DNA of 64,000 nt from Flavobacterium sufflavum (GTDB lineage Bacteria > Bacteroidota > Bacteroidia > Flavobacteriales > Flavobacteriaceae), in the NCBI RefSeq assembly GCF_004016525.1, contig NZ_SACJ01000002.1, positions 62,001 to 126,000 on the forward strand, in the 5' to 3' direction. This document shows, piece after piece, positions 53,816 through 62,879 of this stretch. Under the pieces are notes generated by a model. It searched no databases. It worked only from the letters and a program-made list of their open reading frames with translations, and was not told where the DNA came from. The position numbers and the translations under genes are program-made. Each line of letters starts with the position of its first letter. The stretch's first letter is position 1.

Positions 53816-55816
53816 ATGGCATTAGATTCAAAAATTCCAAATGGTCCAATTGCGGACAAATGGACAAATTATAAAGATCATATTAATTTAGTAAACCCTG
53901 CTAACAAACGTAATTTAGATATTATCGTTGTTGGAACAGGATTAGCTGGAGGTTCTGCAGCTGCTACTTTAGCAGAATTAGGATATAACGTAAAAGCATT
54001 TTGTTTTCAGGATTCACCTCGTCGTGCGCACTCTATTGCAGCACAAGGGGGAATCAATGCGGCAAAAAATTATAAAGGAGACGGTGACTCAGTACACAGA
54101 TTGTTTTATGACACTGTAAAAGGAGGAGATTACCGTGCCCGTGAGGCAAACGTTTATCGTTTGGCTGAAGTTTCTGCTAATATTATTGACCAATGTGTGG
54201 CTCAAGGGGTGCCATTGGCTCGTGAATATGGTGGATTATTGGACAACCGTTCATTTGGAGGAACTTTGGTTTCTCGTACATTTTACGCACAAGGTCAAAC
54301 AGGACAACAATTATTGCTAGGAGCTTATTCTGCAATGAACCGTCAAATTGGTCGTGGAAAAATCAAAATGTACAACCGTCACGAAATGCTTGAATTAGTA
54401 ATTATTGATGGTAAAGCAAGAGGAATTATTGCTCGTAACTTAATCACCGGAGAAATCGAAAGACATTCAGCTCACGCTGTAGTTATTGGTTCTGGAGGTT
54501 ACGGAAACGTTTTTTTCTTATCAACTAATGCAATGGGTTCTAATGCTACTGCTGCCTGGAAAATCCACAAAAAAGGAGCTTTCTTCGCAAACCCTTGTTA
54601 TACTCAAATTCACCCAACTTGTATTCCGGTTTCAGGAGATCATCAGTCTAAATTGACTTTGATGTCAGAATCGTTACGTAATGACGGACGTATCTGGGTT
54701 CCTGCAAAATTAGAAGATGCTCAAGCTATTCGTGAAGGAAAGAAAAAAGCAACTGATTTAGCTGAAGCTGATAGAGATTATTTCTTAGAAAGAAGATACC
54801 CTGCTTTTGGTAATTTGGTACCTCGTGACGTAGCTTCTCGTGCTGCTAAAGAAAGATGTGATGCTGGTTTTGGTGTTAACAAAACAGGAGAAGCGGTTTA
54901 TTTAGACTTTGCTGCTGCTATTCAACGTTATGGTACTGAAGCTGCTTATGTAAAAGGTTTAGATGCTAATGACAAAGCTTTGGTAACTAAATTAGGTACT
55001 GATATTGTAAAAAGTAAATACGGGAACTTGTTCCAAATGTATTATAAAATTGTAGACGAGGATCCGTATACAACTCCAATGATGATTTACCCTGCGGTTC
55101 ACTATACAATGGGAGGAACTTGGGTTGATTATAACTTGATGACTACAATTCCTGGTTGTTTCTCTATCGGAGAATCTAACTTCTCTGACCACGGAGCTAA
55201 CCGTTTAGGGGCTTCTGCTTTGATGCAAGGTTTGGCTGACGGATATTTCGTATTGCCTTATACAATTGGAGATTATTTAGCTCCGGATATCAAAATGGGA
55301 CCTATTTCTACAGACAGACCTGAGTTTGAGGAAGCTGAGAAATCAGTAAAAGAATTGATTGCTAACTTTGTCAATAATAAAGGAACGCATTCAGTTGACT
55401 ATTTCCACAAAAAATTAGGTAAAATTATGTGGGATAAAGTAGGTATGGCTCGTAACGAAAAAGGATTAAATGAAGCTATTGTTGAAATCGCTGCTTTACG
55501 TGAAGAGTTTTATAAAGATGTAAGAGTACCTGGAACTGATAAAGGATTCAACCAAGAATTAGAAAAAGCAATTCGTGTTGCCGATTTCTTAGAATTAGGA
55601 GAATTGTTTGCTAAGGATGCTTTACACCGTAACGAATCTTGTGGAGGTCACTTCCGTGAGGAATATCAAACAGAAGAAGGAGAAGCACTTCGTGATGATG
55701 ATAACTTTGCTTATGTTGCTGCTTGGGAATACAAAGGAAAACCAAGTGATGCAGTATTACACAAAGAACCATTGAATTACGAAAACATAAAACTAGTTCA
55801 AAGAAGTTATAAATAG
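53816..55816 (+). CDS. sdhA: Succinate dehydrogenase flavoprotein subunit
   Basis: 666 residues, the long form seen with B-type complex II. GTGLAGG at 40-46 binds FAD, and His72 in [14 protein letters not shown] is the covalent FAD attachment site. HPTCIPVSG and the Arg-rich [15 protein letters not shown] belong to the catalytic site, with [13 protein letters not shown] in the FAD domain. It oxidises succinate to fumarate, or works in reverse. It lies between sdhC and sdhB. Very even codon choice suggests high expression. Confidence 0.97.
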   Translation: MALDSKIPNGPIADKWTNYKDHINLVNPANKRNLDIIVVGTGLAGGSAAATLAELGYNVKAFCFQDSPRRAHSIAAQGGINAAKNYKGDGDSVHRLFYDTVKGGDYRAREANVYRLAEVSANIIDQCVAQGVPLAREYGGLLDNRSFGGTLVSRTFYAQGQTGQQLLLGAYSAMNRQIGRGKIKMYNRHEMLELVIIDGKARGIIARNLITGEIERHSAHAVVIGSGGYGNVFFLSTNAMGSNATAAWKIHKKGAFFANPCYTQIHPTCIPVSGDHQSKLTLMSESLRNDGRIWVPAKLEDAQAIREGKKKATDLAEADRDYFLERRYPAFGNLVPRDVASRAAKERCDAGFGVNKTGEAVYLDFAAAIQRYGTEAAYVKGLDANDKALVTKLGTDIVKSKYGNLFQMYYKIVDEDPYTTPMMIYPAVHYTMGGTWVDYNLMTTIPGCFSIGESNFSDHGANRLGASALMQGLADGYFVLPYTIGDYLAPDIKMGPISTDRPEFEEAEKSVKELIANFVNNKGTHSVDYFHKKLGKIMWDKVGMARNEKGLNEAIVEIAALREEFYKDVRVPGTDKGFNQELEKAIRVADFLELGELFAKDALHRNESCGGHFREEYQTEEGEALRDDDNFAYVAAWEYKGKPSDAVLHKEPLNYENIKLVQRSYK

Positions 55817-55867
55817 TATTCTGAGAAAGTCTTGATACTTATTCATAATGCTTAATACCTTATAAAA

Positions 55868-56614
55868 ATGAAACTTACATTAAAAATATGGCGTCAAAAA
55901 AACGCCCAAGATAAAGGAGCGATGGTCGATTATAAAATCGACGGAATTGAACCTGATATGTCATTCCTTGAAATGCTTGACGTATTCAACGAACAACAAA
56001 TCAATGCTGGTGAAGAGCCAGTAGCTTTTGATCACGATTGTCGCGAAGGAATTTGCGGAATGTGTTCTTTATTCATCAATGGAGAAGCTCACGGACCAGA
56101 CAGAGGAGTTACAACTTGTCAATTGCACATGCGTATGTTTAAAGATGGTGATACTATCACTATTGAGCCATTCCGTGCAGCTGCTTTCCCAGTAGTTAAA
56201 GATTTAGTTGTTGACAGAAGTTCTTTTGACAGAATCCAACACGCAGGAGGATTTATCTCGGTAAATACTTCAGGAAACACTATCGATGCAAATACAATTC
56301 CAGTAAATAAAAAAGATGCTGATGCTGCTTTTGATGCTGCCACTTGTATTGGATGTGGAGCTTGTGTAGCTACTTGTAAAAACTCATCGGCTATGTTATT
56401 CGTTGCTGCTAAAGTTTCTCAGTTTGCTCTATTGCCACAAGGTCAGGTAGAAGCGGTTGATCGTGTATTGAACATGGTAAGCCAAATGGATGACGAAGGT
56501 TTTGGTAACTGTACTAACACAGGAGCTTGTGAAGTTGAATGTCCAAAAGGAATTTCTCTTGAAAACATTGCTCGTATGAACAGAGAGTACATGTCAGCAA
56601 GTATCAAAGGATAA
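55868..56614 (+). CDS. sdhB: Succinate dehydrogenase iron-sulfur subunit
   Basis: 248 residues. The N-terminal plant-ferredoxin-type domain holds the 2Fe-2S cluster ([10 protein letters not shown] and a later Cys in VTTCQLH). The C-terminal domain holds the other two clusters in [13 protein letters not shown] and [15 protein letters not shown]. It carries electrons from SdhA flavin to SdhC hemes. Last gene of the operon; a terminator follows. Confidence 0.97.
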   Translation: MKLTLKIWRQKNAQDKGAMVDYKIDGIEPDMSFLEMLDVFNEQQINAGEEPVAFDHDCREGICGMCSLFINGEAHGPDRGVTTCQLHMRMFKDGDTITIEPFRAAAFPVVKDLVVDRSSFDRIQHAGGFISVNTSGNTIDANTIPVNKKDADAAFDAATCIGCGACVATCKNSSAMLFVAAKVSQFALLPQGQVEAVDRVLNMVSQMDDEGFGNCTNTGACEVECPKGISLENIARMNREYMSASIKG

Positions 56615-56635
56615 TATTTTCCAAATATATTGCAG

Positions 56636-56667
56636 AAGCGCATTCATTGATTTGAATGCGCTTTTTT
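56636..56667 (+). terminator. Terminator of sdhCAB
   Basis: AAGCGCATTCA, loop TTGATT, TGAATGCGCTT, then T. Confidence 0.92.
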
Positions 56668-56675
56668 GTTGGGAC

Positions 56676-56720
56676 AAACTTTGCGAATCTCTGTGTTAAC
56701 TTTGTGTATCTTTGTGAAAT
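56676..56720 (+). promoter_or_regulatory. Promoter of the omega-amidase gene within a periodic CTTTG tract
   Basis: TTG at 56681-56683, a 23-base spacer and TATCTTTG at 56707-56714. The tract carries CTTTG/CTCTG units spaced 10-11 bases apart, the last being the -7 box itself. Confidence 0.55.
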
Positions 56721-56731
56721 AACTTTTTTTT

Positions 56732-57496
56732 ATGAAAATAGCCTTAATACAGTCAGATTTAGTTTGGGAAAATTCTAAAGCTAACCGAGATTCTTTCGAA
56801 GAAAAAATTAATGGAATCAATGAGTCTATTGATTTGGTTGTTCTTCCTGAAATGTTTTCTACAGGCTTTACAATGAATCCTAGCCCTGTTGCTGAAACAA
56901 TGCAAGGCGAAACTGTGTTATGGATGCAGTCTTTGGCGAAAGCCAAAAAAACGGCTATAACAGGAAGTTTGGTTATTGAAGAATCAGGTAATTTTTATAA
57001 CAGAATGTTGTTTGCGTTTCCTTCGGGAGAAATTCAGTTTTACGATAAAAAGCATTTATTTACATTGGCAGGGGAAGACAAAGTGTATACGGCAGGAAAT
57101 CAAAAATTAATTGTGGATTATCTGGGCTGGAAAATTTGTCCAATGGTGTGTTATGATTTACGCTTTCCGGTATTTTCCAGAAATGTAGAAAATTACGATT
57201 TACTGCTGTATGTGGCGAGTTGGCCGGAAAAAAGAATAAATGCCTGGGATGCGCTTCTTAAAGCCCGTGCCATAGAAAATATGAGTTATACTATTGGTGT
57301 CAATAGAATTGGAGTTGACGCTAATGGACATAATTATCCAGGACATTCTCAGCTACTGGATTGTCTGGGGGATTATTTGGCTGCTCCAACAGAATCAGAA
57401 AATGTTTTTCTGGTTGAATTAGATAAACAAAAAATGATTGCAGCCAGACAGAAGTTGGGTTTTCTGAATGATCGGGATTCGTTTAAATTACTTTAA
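56732..57496 (+). CDS. Nitrilase-superfamily omega-amidase (YafV-like)
   Basis: 254 residues, a single C-N hydrolase domain. The catalytic triad is Glu40 (VLPEMFSTGF), Lys106 (YDKKHLF) and Cys140 (PMVCYDLRFPVFSRN). The FSTGF and DLRFPVFSRN motifs are those of omega-amidases, which hydrolyse alpha-ketoglutaramate or alpha-ketosuccinamate left by glutamine or asparagine transaminases. It is cytoplasmic. Its stop overlaps that of the convergent lipoprotein gene. Confidence 0.92.
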   Translation: MKIALIQSDLVWENSKANRDSFEEKINGINESIDLVVLPEMFSTGFTMNPSPVAETMQGETVLWMQSLAKAKKTAITGSLVIEESGNFYNRMLFAFPSGEIQFYDKKHLFTLAGEDKVYTAGNQKLIVDYLGWKICPMVCYDLRFPVFSRNVENYDLLLYVASWPEKRINAWDALLKARAIENMSYTIGVNRIGVDANGHNYPGHSQLLDCLGDYLAAPTESENVFLVELDKQKMIAARQKLGFLNDRDSFKLL

Positions 57497-59154
57497 TTAT
57501 TTTTCTTCTTTTTGTTTTTATCATCTTTTTTAGGAGGAGGCGTATAAGGAATACTTAAATCGAAAGTTTGTTCTACGTCCCAGTTGGTTCTCACATCAAT
57601 TTCTCCTGATAAATAAACTACTTCTTCGGCATATTTTTTCTGTAAATAATTTCCGGGATCGTATTGGTTATTTTTGTTAGTGTCATAGATGGCACGAAGT
57701 GAAAATTGAGCGGGATCTAAAAGATTAAAATCTATTGTACTGGTTTCTTTTTCTATGTATTGGCTAGCGACAGTTTCTCCGGTTGATTTTAGCAATTCGA
57801 CAATGATAGGATATGATTTTACATTCTCTAATTTCACTTTCAAATTCCCATAATCTTCCAGTTCTTTGGTGCTAATTTGGTAGTTTAAAGTGTCATTTGT
57901 CTGTTCGTAAAAATCAGTCAAAGCGCCAGGCAGCAAGGTGAAACTGTATTTTTTTGCAGGCTCTTTTTTGAAATCCAAATATAATTTTTGGTTGAATTCA
58001 TCATAGCTTTTGGTGAATTTTATGGCAGTCGAATCTCCGTCTATTAATTTGATTTTTGTTTCGTCAAATTTAACTAGAGGTCTTGAAGATTCTAATGCAA
58101 AGCGATCTTTAAAGCTGGCCGGATTTATTGAGCTGATAGTTAAACTGTCCTTTTTTTGGTTTTTGGTTTTAAGCGTGAAAGTTTTTTCAAATTTATCATG
58201 AGTTATCGCTATTTTTAAAGAATCGGTTTTTAGGGGTTTGAACCAAATTTGGAGCGAATCTTTTTTAGGAAGCTTGGTGACTATACTGCTCAGTATTTCG
58301 TTGTTGTTTTTTAAGGTGATTTTAGGTCTTGAATTTGTTTCGGTTAAATCTCCTTCGTAACCCATAAATAGTTTGTTCGCTGACTCTTGAGTTGGCTTGA
58401 ATGCCTTAAAAGCGCTTGTTTCTTTGAAAAGTTCTATTTCGTATAAGGTGTCGTTCGGGATGCTGATAAAATCTTTTATGAATCCTATTTTTTCAGTTTT
58501 AGGGTCGAATTTATTGTTTTTGTTAAGATCTTTTAAAGCAACTAAAAAATATTTTCCTGCTTTTAAATTCTCTAAACGAAACGTTTTCAGACTGTCTAAA
58601 GTGTTTGTGATGTATCTTGGACTTTCTTTGTAAATAACGGAGTCATTAAAAGTGTCATTCACTTCATAAAGCATTACAGATATAAAGGATTCTGCTTCCT
58701 TTTCGTAAGCGTATTTTACTTTTCCACCAAGGGCTAAAGAGTCGATATAACTGCCTGTGGAAAAAACATATTTAAATTGGTTCAAAGGGTTTCCTTCGTT
58801 ATTGTCGGTTATGCTTTGTCCAAAATTAAAACTATAGGTTGTGTTGGGTTTAAGAGTGTCTTTTATTTTTATGGTAATATATTTGCTGGCAGTCGTGGGG
58901 ATAATTAGAGGTTCGTATTTCATAGGAGGCGAAATCACTAATTGTTTACTTAAGGTTTTAAGAATTACAATTTCGTCAAACTCTAATTTAATTTGTTTTT
59001 CTTTAAAATTGCTGCTGAAATTTTCAGGGAAACTCATTTTTAGACTAGGGGCGATAGTATCCTTTAGTCCGCCGGTGATACTGCCTCTTTTGGCACAGCT
59101 TACCATGATTATTATTAGTAGTATAGAAATGTATTTTAATTTGTCTTTCAACAT
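57493..59154 (-). CDS. Ig-like domain lipoprotein of unknown function
   Basis: 553 residues. A signal peptide with lipobox MVSC (Cys at about 20) is followed by AKRGSITGGLKDTIAPSLKMSFPENFSSNFKEKQI, an opening typical of bacterial Ig-like (Big_5) domains (about 30-130), then long beta-rich repeats with Ig/Cna-B-like character (YFLVALKDLNKNNKFDP and IYDTNKNNQYDPG, both EF-like Asp/Asn loops). The C-terminus is basic (KKDDKNKKKKNN). It is probably a surface or periplasmic lipoprotein. The stop overlaps the amidase stop by four bases. Confidence 0.82.
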   Translation of the reverse strand: MLKDKLKYISILLIIIMVSCAKRGSITGGLKDTIAPSLKMSFPENFSSNFKEKQIKLEFDEIVILKTLSKQLVISPPMKYEPLIIPTTASKYITIKIKDTLKPNTTYSFNFGQSITDNNEGNPLNQFKYVFSTGSYIDSLALGGKVKYAYEKEAESFISVMLYEVNDTFNDSVIYKESPRYITNTLDSLKTFRLENLKAGKYFLVALKDLNKNNKFDPKTEKIGFIKDFISIPNDTLYEIELFKETSAFKAFKPTQESANKLFMGYEGDLTETNSRPKITLKNNNEILSSIVTKLPKKDSLQIWFKPLKTDSLKIAITHDKFEKTFTLKTKNQKKDSLTISSINPASFKDRFALESSRPLVKFDETKIKLIDGDSTAIKFTKSYDEFNQKLYLDFKKEPAKKYSFTLLPGALTDFYEQTNDTLNYQISTKELEDYGNLKVKLENVKSYPIIVELLKSTGETVASQYIEKETSTIDFNLLDPAQFSLRAIYDTNKNNQYDPGNYLQKKYAEEVVYLSGEIDVRTNWDVEQTFDLSIPYTPPPKKDDKNKKKKNN

Positions 59155-59299
59155 ACAATTTAGAATTTAGAAGTACAAAATAACGATTATAATTACTGGA
59201 ATTAAAACTTTTTATAGAATTATTAAGGGAGTGAAGTAGTAGAATAATTATCTTTAGAAATAGTTTTGTGCTTTATTGTGTTTAAAATTCAGAAATTGG

Positions 59300-59698
59300 A
59301 TGAAAAAGATTGATCACATAGGAATTGCGGTAAAGGATATTGTAGCATCGAATGCTTTGTTCGAAAAATTGTTAGGTGTTTCTAATTATAAAACGGAAGA
59401 AGTAGAAAGTGAAGGTGTTTTGACTTCTTTTTTCAAAAGTGAGACCAGTAAAATTGAACTTTTAGCAGCAACTAATTCTGATAGTCCAATTGCTAAATTT
59501 TTAGAAAAAAAAGGAGAAGGAATTCATCATATTGCGTTTGAGGTTGAAAATATTCAGGAAGAGGTCCAAAGATTAAAAGAAGAAGGTTTTTTAGTTTTGA
59601 ATGAAATTCCAAAAAAAGGAGCCGATAATAAGTTAGTGGTTTTTTTGCATCCTAAAAGTACTAATGGCGTTTTGATTGAATTGTGTCAAAGTATTTAG
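59300..59698 (+). CDS. mce: Methylmalonyl-CoA epimerase
   Basis: 132 residues from ATG 59300; the ATG at 59276 would add MCLKFRNW, which lies before the conserved start MKKIDHIGIAV. Vicinal-oxygen-chelate fold with metal ligands His6 (DHIGIAV), a central Glu, His in GIHHIAFEV and Glu in LIELCQ. It interconverts (R)- and (S)-methylmalonyl-CoA in propionate/succinate metabolism. The mutase genes are not in the window. A weak -7 like box TATCTTTA lies near 59249. Confidence 0.92.
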   Translation: MKKIDHIGIAVKDIVASNALFEKLLGVSNYKTEEVESEGVLTSFFKSETSKIELLAATNSDSPIAKFLEKKGEGIHHIAFEVENIQEEVQRLKEEGFLVLNEIPKKGADNKLVVFLHPKSTNGVLIELCQSI

Positions 59699-59794
59699 CT
59701 TATTTTGTTGGAGTTTTATTGTGTTAGTAATCAGTAGTTTTCTGTCAGGAAATTTTTAATATGAATGATGGCTTAAAAACTAAGTAAAAAATAT

Positions 59795-59825
59795 TTGGAA
59801 CAACCAAAAAATAGTGGTAATATTG
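59795..59825 (+). promoter_or_regulatory. Promoter of the tRNA gene
   Basis: TTG at 59795-59797, a 20-base spacer and TAATATTG at 59818-59825 (one mismatch to TAnnTTTG), 13 bases before the tRNA. Confidence 0.5.
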
Positions 59826-59838
59826 CAGCCTCTTAACT

Positions 59839-59912
59839 GGTCCTATAGCTCAGCTGGTTAGAGCACCTGACTCATAATCAGGTGGTCCCTGGTTCGAGCC
59901 CAGGTGGGACCA
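59839..59912 (+). tRNA. tRNA with CAU anticodon (tRNA-Met elongator or lysidine tRNA-Ile2)
   Basis: 74 bases forming a full cloverleaf: acceptor GGTCCTA/TGGGACC, D-arm with AGCTCAGCTGGTTAGAGC, anticodon stem CCTGA/TCAGG around the loop CTCATAA (anticodon CAT), T-arm CCTGG-TTCGAGC-CCAGG and discriminator A. CCA is not encoded. It is not an initiator tRNA because the 1-72 pair is a normal G-C and the anticodon stem lacks three G-C pairs. The acceptor pairs C4-G69 and C5-G68 are those recognised by TilS in E. coli tRNA-Ile2, whereas elongator tRNA-Met has U4-A69 and A5-U68; this favours tRNA-Ile2 reading AUA after lysidine modification. Confidence 0.95.
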
Positions 59913-59921
59913 CAATCGATG

Positions 59922-59960
59922 AAAACCCTTTAAAATTAACGTTTTAAAGGGTTTTGCTTT
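59922..59960 (+). terminator. Terminator after the tRNA
   Basis: A perfect 14-bp stem AAAACCCTTTAAAA / TTTTAAAGGGTTTT (59922-59935, 59942-59955), then GCTTTT. Confidence 0.85.
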
Positions 59961-60078
59961 TGTGTTAAATTCATTTAAATGCTATATCTTTGTTTTTTTA
60001 TGACTAATGGTTTTGGAAAATGGAGATTTAAAATTGATTGTTAGTTATACAGGTTTTAAAAAAATGGATTTTACTTTT

Positions 60079-60297
60079 ATGAGAAAAATATTAAATAATA
60101 TTTATTGTATTTTTTTCTTCTTTTTTTGGGGGGCTGTTGTTTTTGCTGGTCCTGTGGTGCCTGTTCCAGCTAGTCCTGTTCCTCCTCCTCCAGGTTTGCC
60201 TATAGGCGATGGCTTTTTGGTGTTGTTTGTTGTAGGTTTGTCATTTGGGTTTTATAAAATTTATATTTCTATGAAAAAAAAGAAACGCTCGATATAA
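60079..60297 (+). CDS. Small secreted protein with a PID-CTERM-like sorting tail
   Basis: 72 residues from the ATG at 60079; earlier ATGs add a stretch with no signal-peptide character. A signal peptide (about 1-22, ending VFAG) is followed by a short Pro-rich segment (PVVPVPASPVPPPPG), then GLPIGDGF, a transmembrane helix (about 43-60) and a basic end KKKKRSI. The layout Pro-rich, GLPI-D, helix and basic tail is that of the PID-CTERM proteins of flavobacteria, thought to be processed by a dedicated sorting enzyme; here PID reads PIGD. A T7G6 run lies inside the signal-peptide codons. Its stop codon is inside the terminator hairpin. Confidence 0.7.
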   Translation: MRKILNNIYCIFFFFFWGAVVFAGPVVPVPASPVPPPPGLPIGDGFLVLFVVGLSFGFYKIYISMKKKKRSI

Positions 60298-60313
60298 TCG
60301 AGCGTTTCTTTTG
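60278..60313. terminator. Bidirectional terminator between the small secreted protein and ribE
   Basis: AAAAGAAACGCTCGAT / ATCGAGCGTTTCTTTT, 16 bp with loop ATA. The stop codon of the + strand gene lies within it. Confidence 0.92.
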
Positions 60314-60325
60314 GTGTTTGTTTCT

Positions 60326-60916
60326 TTAAATTTTGTTGGCGTATAATCGTGATATGTATTTGCCGATAACATCAAATTCCAGATTGATTTTTGAACCCAC
60401 TTTGAAATTTTTAAAATTAGTGTGTTCGAGTGTGTAAGGGATTATGGCTACGCTAAATTGGTTTTTTTGAGAGTTTACAACGGTTAGACTTACTCCGTTA
60501 ACAGTTATGGAGCCTTTTTCGATGGTCAGGTTGTTGAGTTTGTCATCGTATTCAAAGGTGTAAATCCAGCTTCCGTTGGCTTCTGAGATTGCAATACAGA
60601 TTCCGGTTTGGTCTATGTGTCCTTGAACAATATGGCCGTCTAAGCGATCTCCTAATTTCATGGCTCTTTCCAGATTGACTAAGTCTCCTTCTTGCCATTC
60701 TCCTAAATTGGTTTTTTTTATGGTTTCGTCAATTGCGGTTACGGTGTAGTTGTTGTCTTTTGTAGCTACTACAGTCAGGCAAATTCCATTATGTGCTACA
60801 CTTTGGTCTATTTTGAGTTCGTTTGTAATTGAAGAGTTAATCGTTATATGGATATTGTCCTTGTCTTTTTTTATTTCTTGGATGGTTCCAAGGGTTTCTA
60901 TTATTCCTGTAAACAT
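60326..60916 (-). CDS. ribE: Riboflavin synthase alpha chain
   Basis: 196 residues with two repeated lumazine-binding domains: MFTGIIETLGTI, NGICLTVVATK and GDLVNLERAMKLGDRLDGHIVQGH in the first; GSITVNGVSLTVV and FDVIGKYISR in the second. It makes riboflavin by dismutation of two dimethylribityllumazine molecules. No FMN riboswitch or other rib gene is seen here. It is divergent from pdxA, 56 bases away. Confidence 0.95.
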   Translation of the reverse strand: MFTGIIETLGTIQEIKKDKDNIHITINSSITNELKIDQSVAHNGICLTVVATKDNNYTVTAIDETIKKTNLGEWQEGDLVNLERAMKLGDRLDGHIVQGHIDQTGICIAISEANGSWIYTFEYDDKLNNLTIEKGSITVNGVSLTVVNSQKNQFSVAIIPYTLEHTNFKNFKVGSKINLEFDVIGKYISRLYANKI

Positions 60917-60972
60917 TCTTGTTTTATTTTACTAAATTTGCACTTCAAAATTAGCAATAAAAACTTGTGGAT

Positions 60973-62016
60973 ATGATTAAAAAAGCAGAAAATATTATCG
61001 TAGGAATTTCAATTGGAGATTTGAATGGTATTGGAAGCGAGGTTGTTTTAAAGACATTTGAAGATTCTCGAATGTTAGAGTTGTGTACGCCTGTTGTTTT
61101 TGCTAATGTGAAGATTTTGTCTTTTATAAAAAGAAATTTAGAGTCTGCTGTTGTTTTACATGGGATTGATAAGTTGGATCAGCTGGTTCATGGAAAGATC
61201 AATGTGCTGAATGTTTGGAAAGAAGGGGTTGATTTGAATTTAGGTGTAAATGATGATAAAGTAGGGGAGTATGCTATTAAATCTTTTGTTGCTGCTACCA
61301 AAGCTTTGAAAGAAGGATTGGTGGATGTTTTGGTGACTGCTCCAATAAATAAATACAATATACAATCGGAGGATTTTAAATTTCCGGGGCATACAGATTA
61401 TTTGGATCAGGAATTAGAAGGGGATGCTTTGATGTTTATGGTGCAGGATAATTTGAGGGTAGGTTTGTTGACAGATCATGTGCCTATTAATGAGGTGGCT
61501 TCCCGCTTGACTGAAGATTTGATTGTTAAAAAGATAGAGACGGTAAGGCGGTCTTTGATTCGTGATTTTAGTATAGGTAATCCAAAGATTGCTGTTTTAG
61601 GATTGAATCCTCACTGTGGTGACGGAGGGGTTATTGGGAAAGAAGATGAGGAATTGATAAAGCCGGTTTTGAAAAAAATATTTGATAAAGGAACAATGGT
61701 TTTTGGTCCTTTTGCAGCGGATGGTTTTTTTGGAAGTGGTCATTATGAAAAGTTTGATGCTGTTATTGCGACTTATCATGATCAGGGATTGGTACCGTTT
61801 AAGACTTTGTCTTTTGGAAAAGGAGTGAATTTTACGGCAGGATTGAGTAAGGTTAGGACTTCGCCGGATCACGGTACGGCTTATGATATCGCGGGTAAAG
61901 GAATTGCAGATTTTAATTCGTTTAAAGAAGCTGTATATTTGGCTGTAGATGTCTATCGTTCAAGGATTCAATATGAAGAAATGACCGAAAAGCCATTAAA
62001 AGTTAGGGAAAAATAA
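60973..62016 (+). CDS. pdxA: 4-hydroxythreonine-4-phosphate dehydrogenase
   Basis: 347 residues from ATG 60973; a GTG two codons earlier is also possible. Motifs: GISIGDLNGIGSEV at the N-terminus, VTAPINKYN, PGHTDYLDQEL, GLLTDHVPINEV, LGLNPHCGDGGVIG, GPFAADGFF, YHDQGLVPFKTL and TSPDHGTAYDIAGKG (metal-binding His). It oxidises 4-phosphohydroxy-threonine in vitamin B6 synthesis. A TAAATTTG box lies upstream near 60932-60939. The DUF177-rpmF genes follow on the same strand but have their own promoter. Confidence 0.95.
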   Translation: MIKKAENIIVGISIGDLNGIGSEVVLKTFEDSRMLELCTPVVFANVKILSFIKRNLESAVVLHGIDKLDQLVHGKINVLNVWKEGVDLNLGVNDDKVGEYAIKSFVAATKALKEGLVDVLVTAPINKYNIQSEDFKFPGHTDYLDQELEGDALMFMVQDNLRVGLLTDHVPINEVASRLTEDLIVKKIETVRRSLIRDFSIGNPKIAVLGLNPHCGDGGVIGKEDEELIKPVLKKIFDKGTMVFGPFAADGFFGSGHYEKFDAVIATYHDQGLVPFKTLSFGKGVNFTAGLSKVRTSPDHGTAYDIAGKGIADFNSFKEAVYLAVDVYRSRIQYEEMTEKPLKVREK

Positions 62017-62045
62017 ATGTAGATAAAAAAAGATTAATAACGTTA

Positions 62046-62073
62046 TTGGATTTATAATAATTTTATATCTTTG
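62046..62073 (+). promoter_or_regulatory. Promoter of the DUF177-rpmF operon
   Basis: TTG at 62046-62048, a 17-base spacer and TATCTTTG at 62066-62073. Confidence 0.65.
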
Positions 62074-62077
62074 CACT

Positions 62078-62091
62078 CCCGAAGTTACGGG
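62078..62091 (+). promoter_or_regulatory. Short hairpin at the 5' end of the DUF177-rpmF mRNA
   Basis: CCCG-AAGTTA-CGGG at the predicted transcript start, flanked by TTTG and CAAA, which could extend the stem. It is a possible stability element or target for ribosomal autoregulation. Confidence 0.35.
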
Positions 62092-62106
62092 CAAAATTTT
62101 GTTGAA

Positions 62107-62649
62107 ATGAATAGGACAAAAGAATTTTTAATTCCTTTCGTAGGCTTAAAGCTAGGGAAACATCATTTTGAGTATCAAATAAGTAATGCGTTCTTTGAGA
62201 ACTTTGAATATGACGAATTTCAAAATTCGGATATCAAAGTGACTGTAGTTTTAGATAAGAAAAGCAATATGCTTGAGTTAGAGTTTAAGCACAAAGGGAC
62301 AGTTAATGTTCCTTGCGACTTGACGGGAGAAGATTTTGATTTGCCGATTAAAGGTAAAATGAAATTGATAGTTCGTTTTGGTGAAGTGTTTAATAATGAT
62401 AATGAAGAGTTGTTGATTTTGCCTTTTGGTGAATTTGAAATAGATATAGCGCAGTATATCTATGAAATGATTGCGCTTTCGGTGCCTTTAAAACGAGTTC
62501 ATCCAGGGGTTAAGGACGGAAGTTTAAAGACGGAAGTTTTGGATAAACTGAATGAATTGCAGGTAAAAGAAGTAGATGAAGAAGAGAATAAAGAAGAGAA
62601 TATAGACCCGCGTTGGGACAAATTAAAGCAACTATTAACGGATAAATAA
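62107..62649 (+). CDS. DUF177 (YceD-type) protein
   Basis: 180 residues from ATG 62107; the longer reading from 62071 begins inside the promoter box. DUF177 proteins share a beta-rich core with a VPCDLTGEDFDLPIKGKMKLIVRFG type segment (in most relatives the Cys sits in a CxRC motif; here only one Cys is present). A C-terminal acidic helix has KEVDEEENKEENIDPRWDKLKQLL, the family's typical PRWxxLKxL ending. It nearly always precedes rpmF, as here nine bases upstream, and is linked to large-subunit rRNA accumulation. Confidence 0.9.
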   Translation: MNRTKEFLIPFVGLKLGKHHFEYQISNAFFENFEYDEFQNSDIKVTVVLDKKSNMLELEFKHKGTVNVPCDLTGEDFDLPIKGKMKLIVRFGEVFNNDNEELLILPFGEFEIDIAQYIYEMIALSVPLKRVHPGVKDGSLKTEVLDKLNELQVKEVDEEENKEENIDPRWDKLKQLLTDK

Positions 62650-62658
62650 TATAGTAAA

Positions 62659-62856
62659 ATGGCACATCCTAAAAGAAAAACCTCGAAAACAAGAAGAGAC
62701 AAGAGAAGAACACATTATAAAGCTACAGTAGCACAAATCGCTACTTGTCCTATTACAGGAGAGGCGCATTTGTACCACAGAGCTTACTGGCATGAAGGGA
62801 AAATGTACTATAGAGGACAAGTGGTTATTGATAAGTCAGAAGCTACTTTTGCATAA
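62659..62856 (+). CDS. rpmF: 50S ribosomal protein L32
   Basis: 65 residues, very basic at the N-terminus ([21 protein letters not shown]), then the L32 body [17 protein letters not shown] and a C-terminal YRGQVVI. Only one Cys of the zinc-binding set remains. It is cotranscribed with the DUF177 gene; fabH follows after a terminator. Confidence 0.97.
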   Translation: MAHPKRKTSKTRRDKRRTHYKATVAQIATCPITGEAHLYHRAYWHEGKMYYRGQVVIDKSEATFA

Positions 62857-62879
62857 TATGTTTTTATAGATAATACGAG

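Larger units (their letters stand above)
59699..60078. other. Region between mce and the PID-CTERM-like gene
   Basis: Holds the CAU tRNA gene, its promoter and its terminator. The rest has no recognisable gene. Confidence 0.6.
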
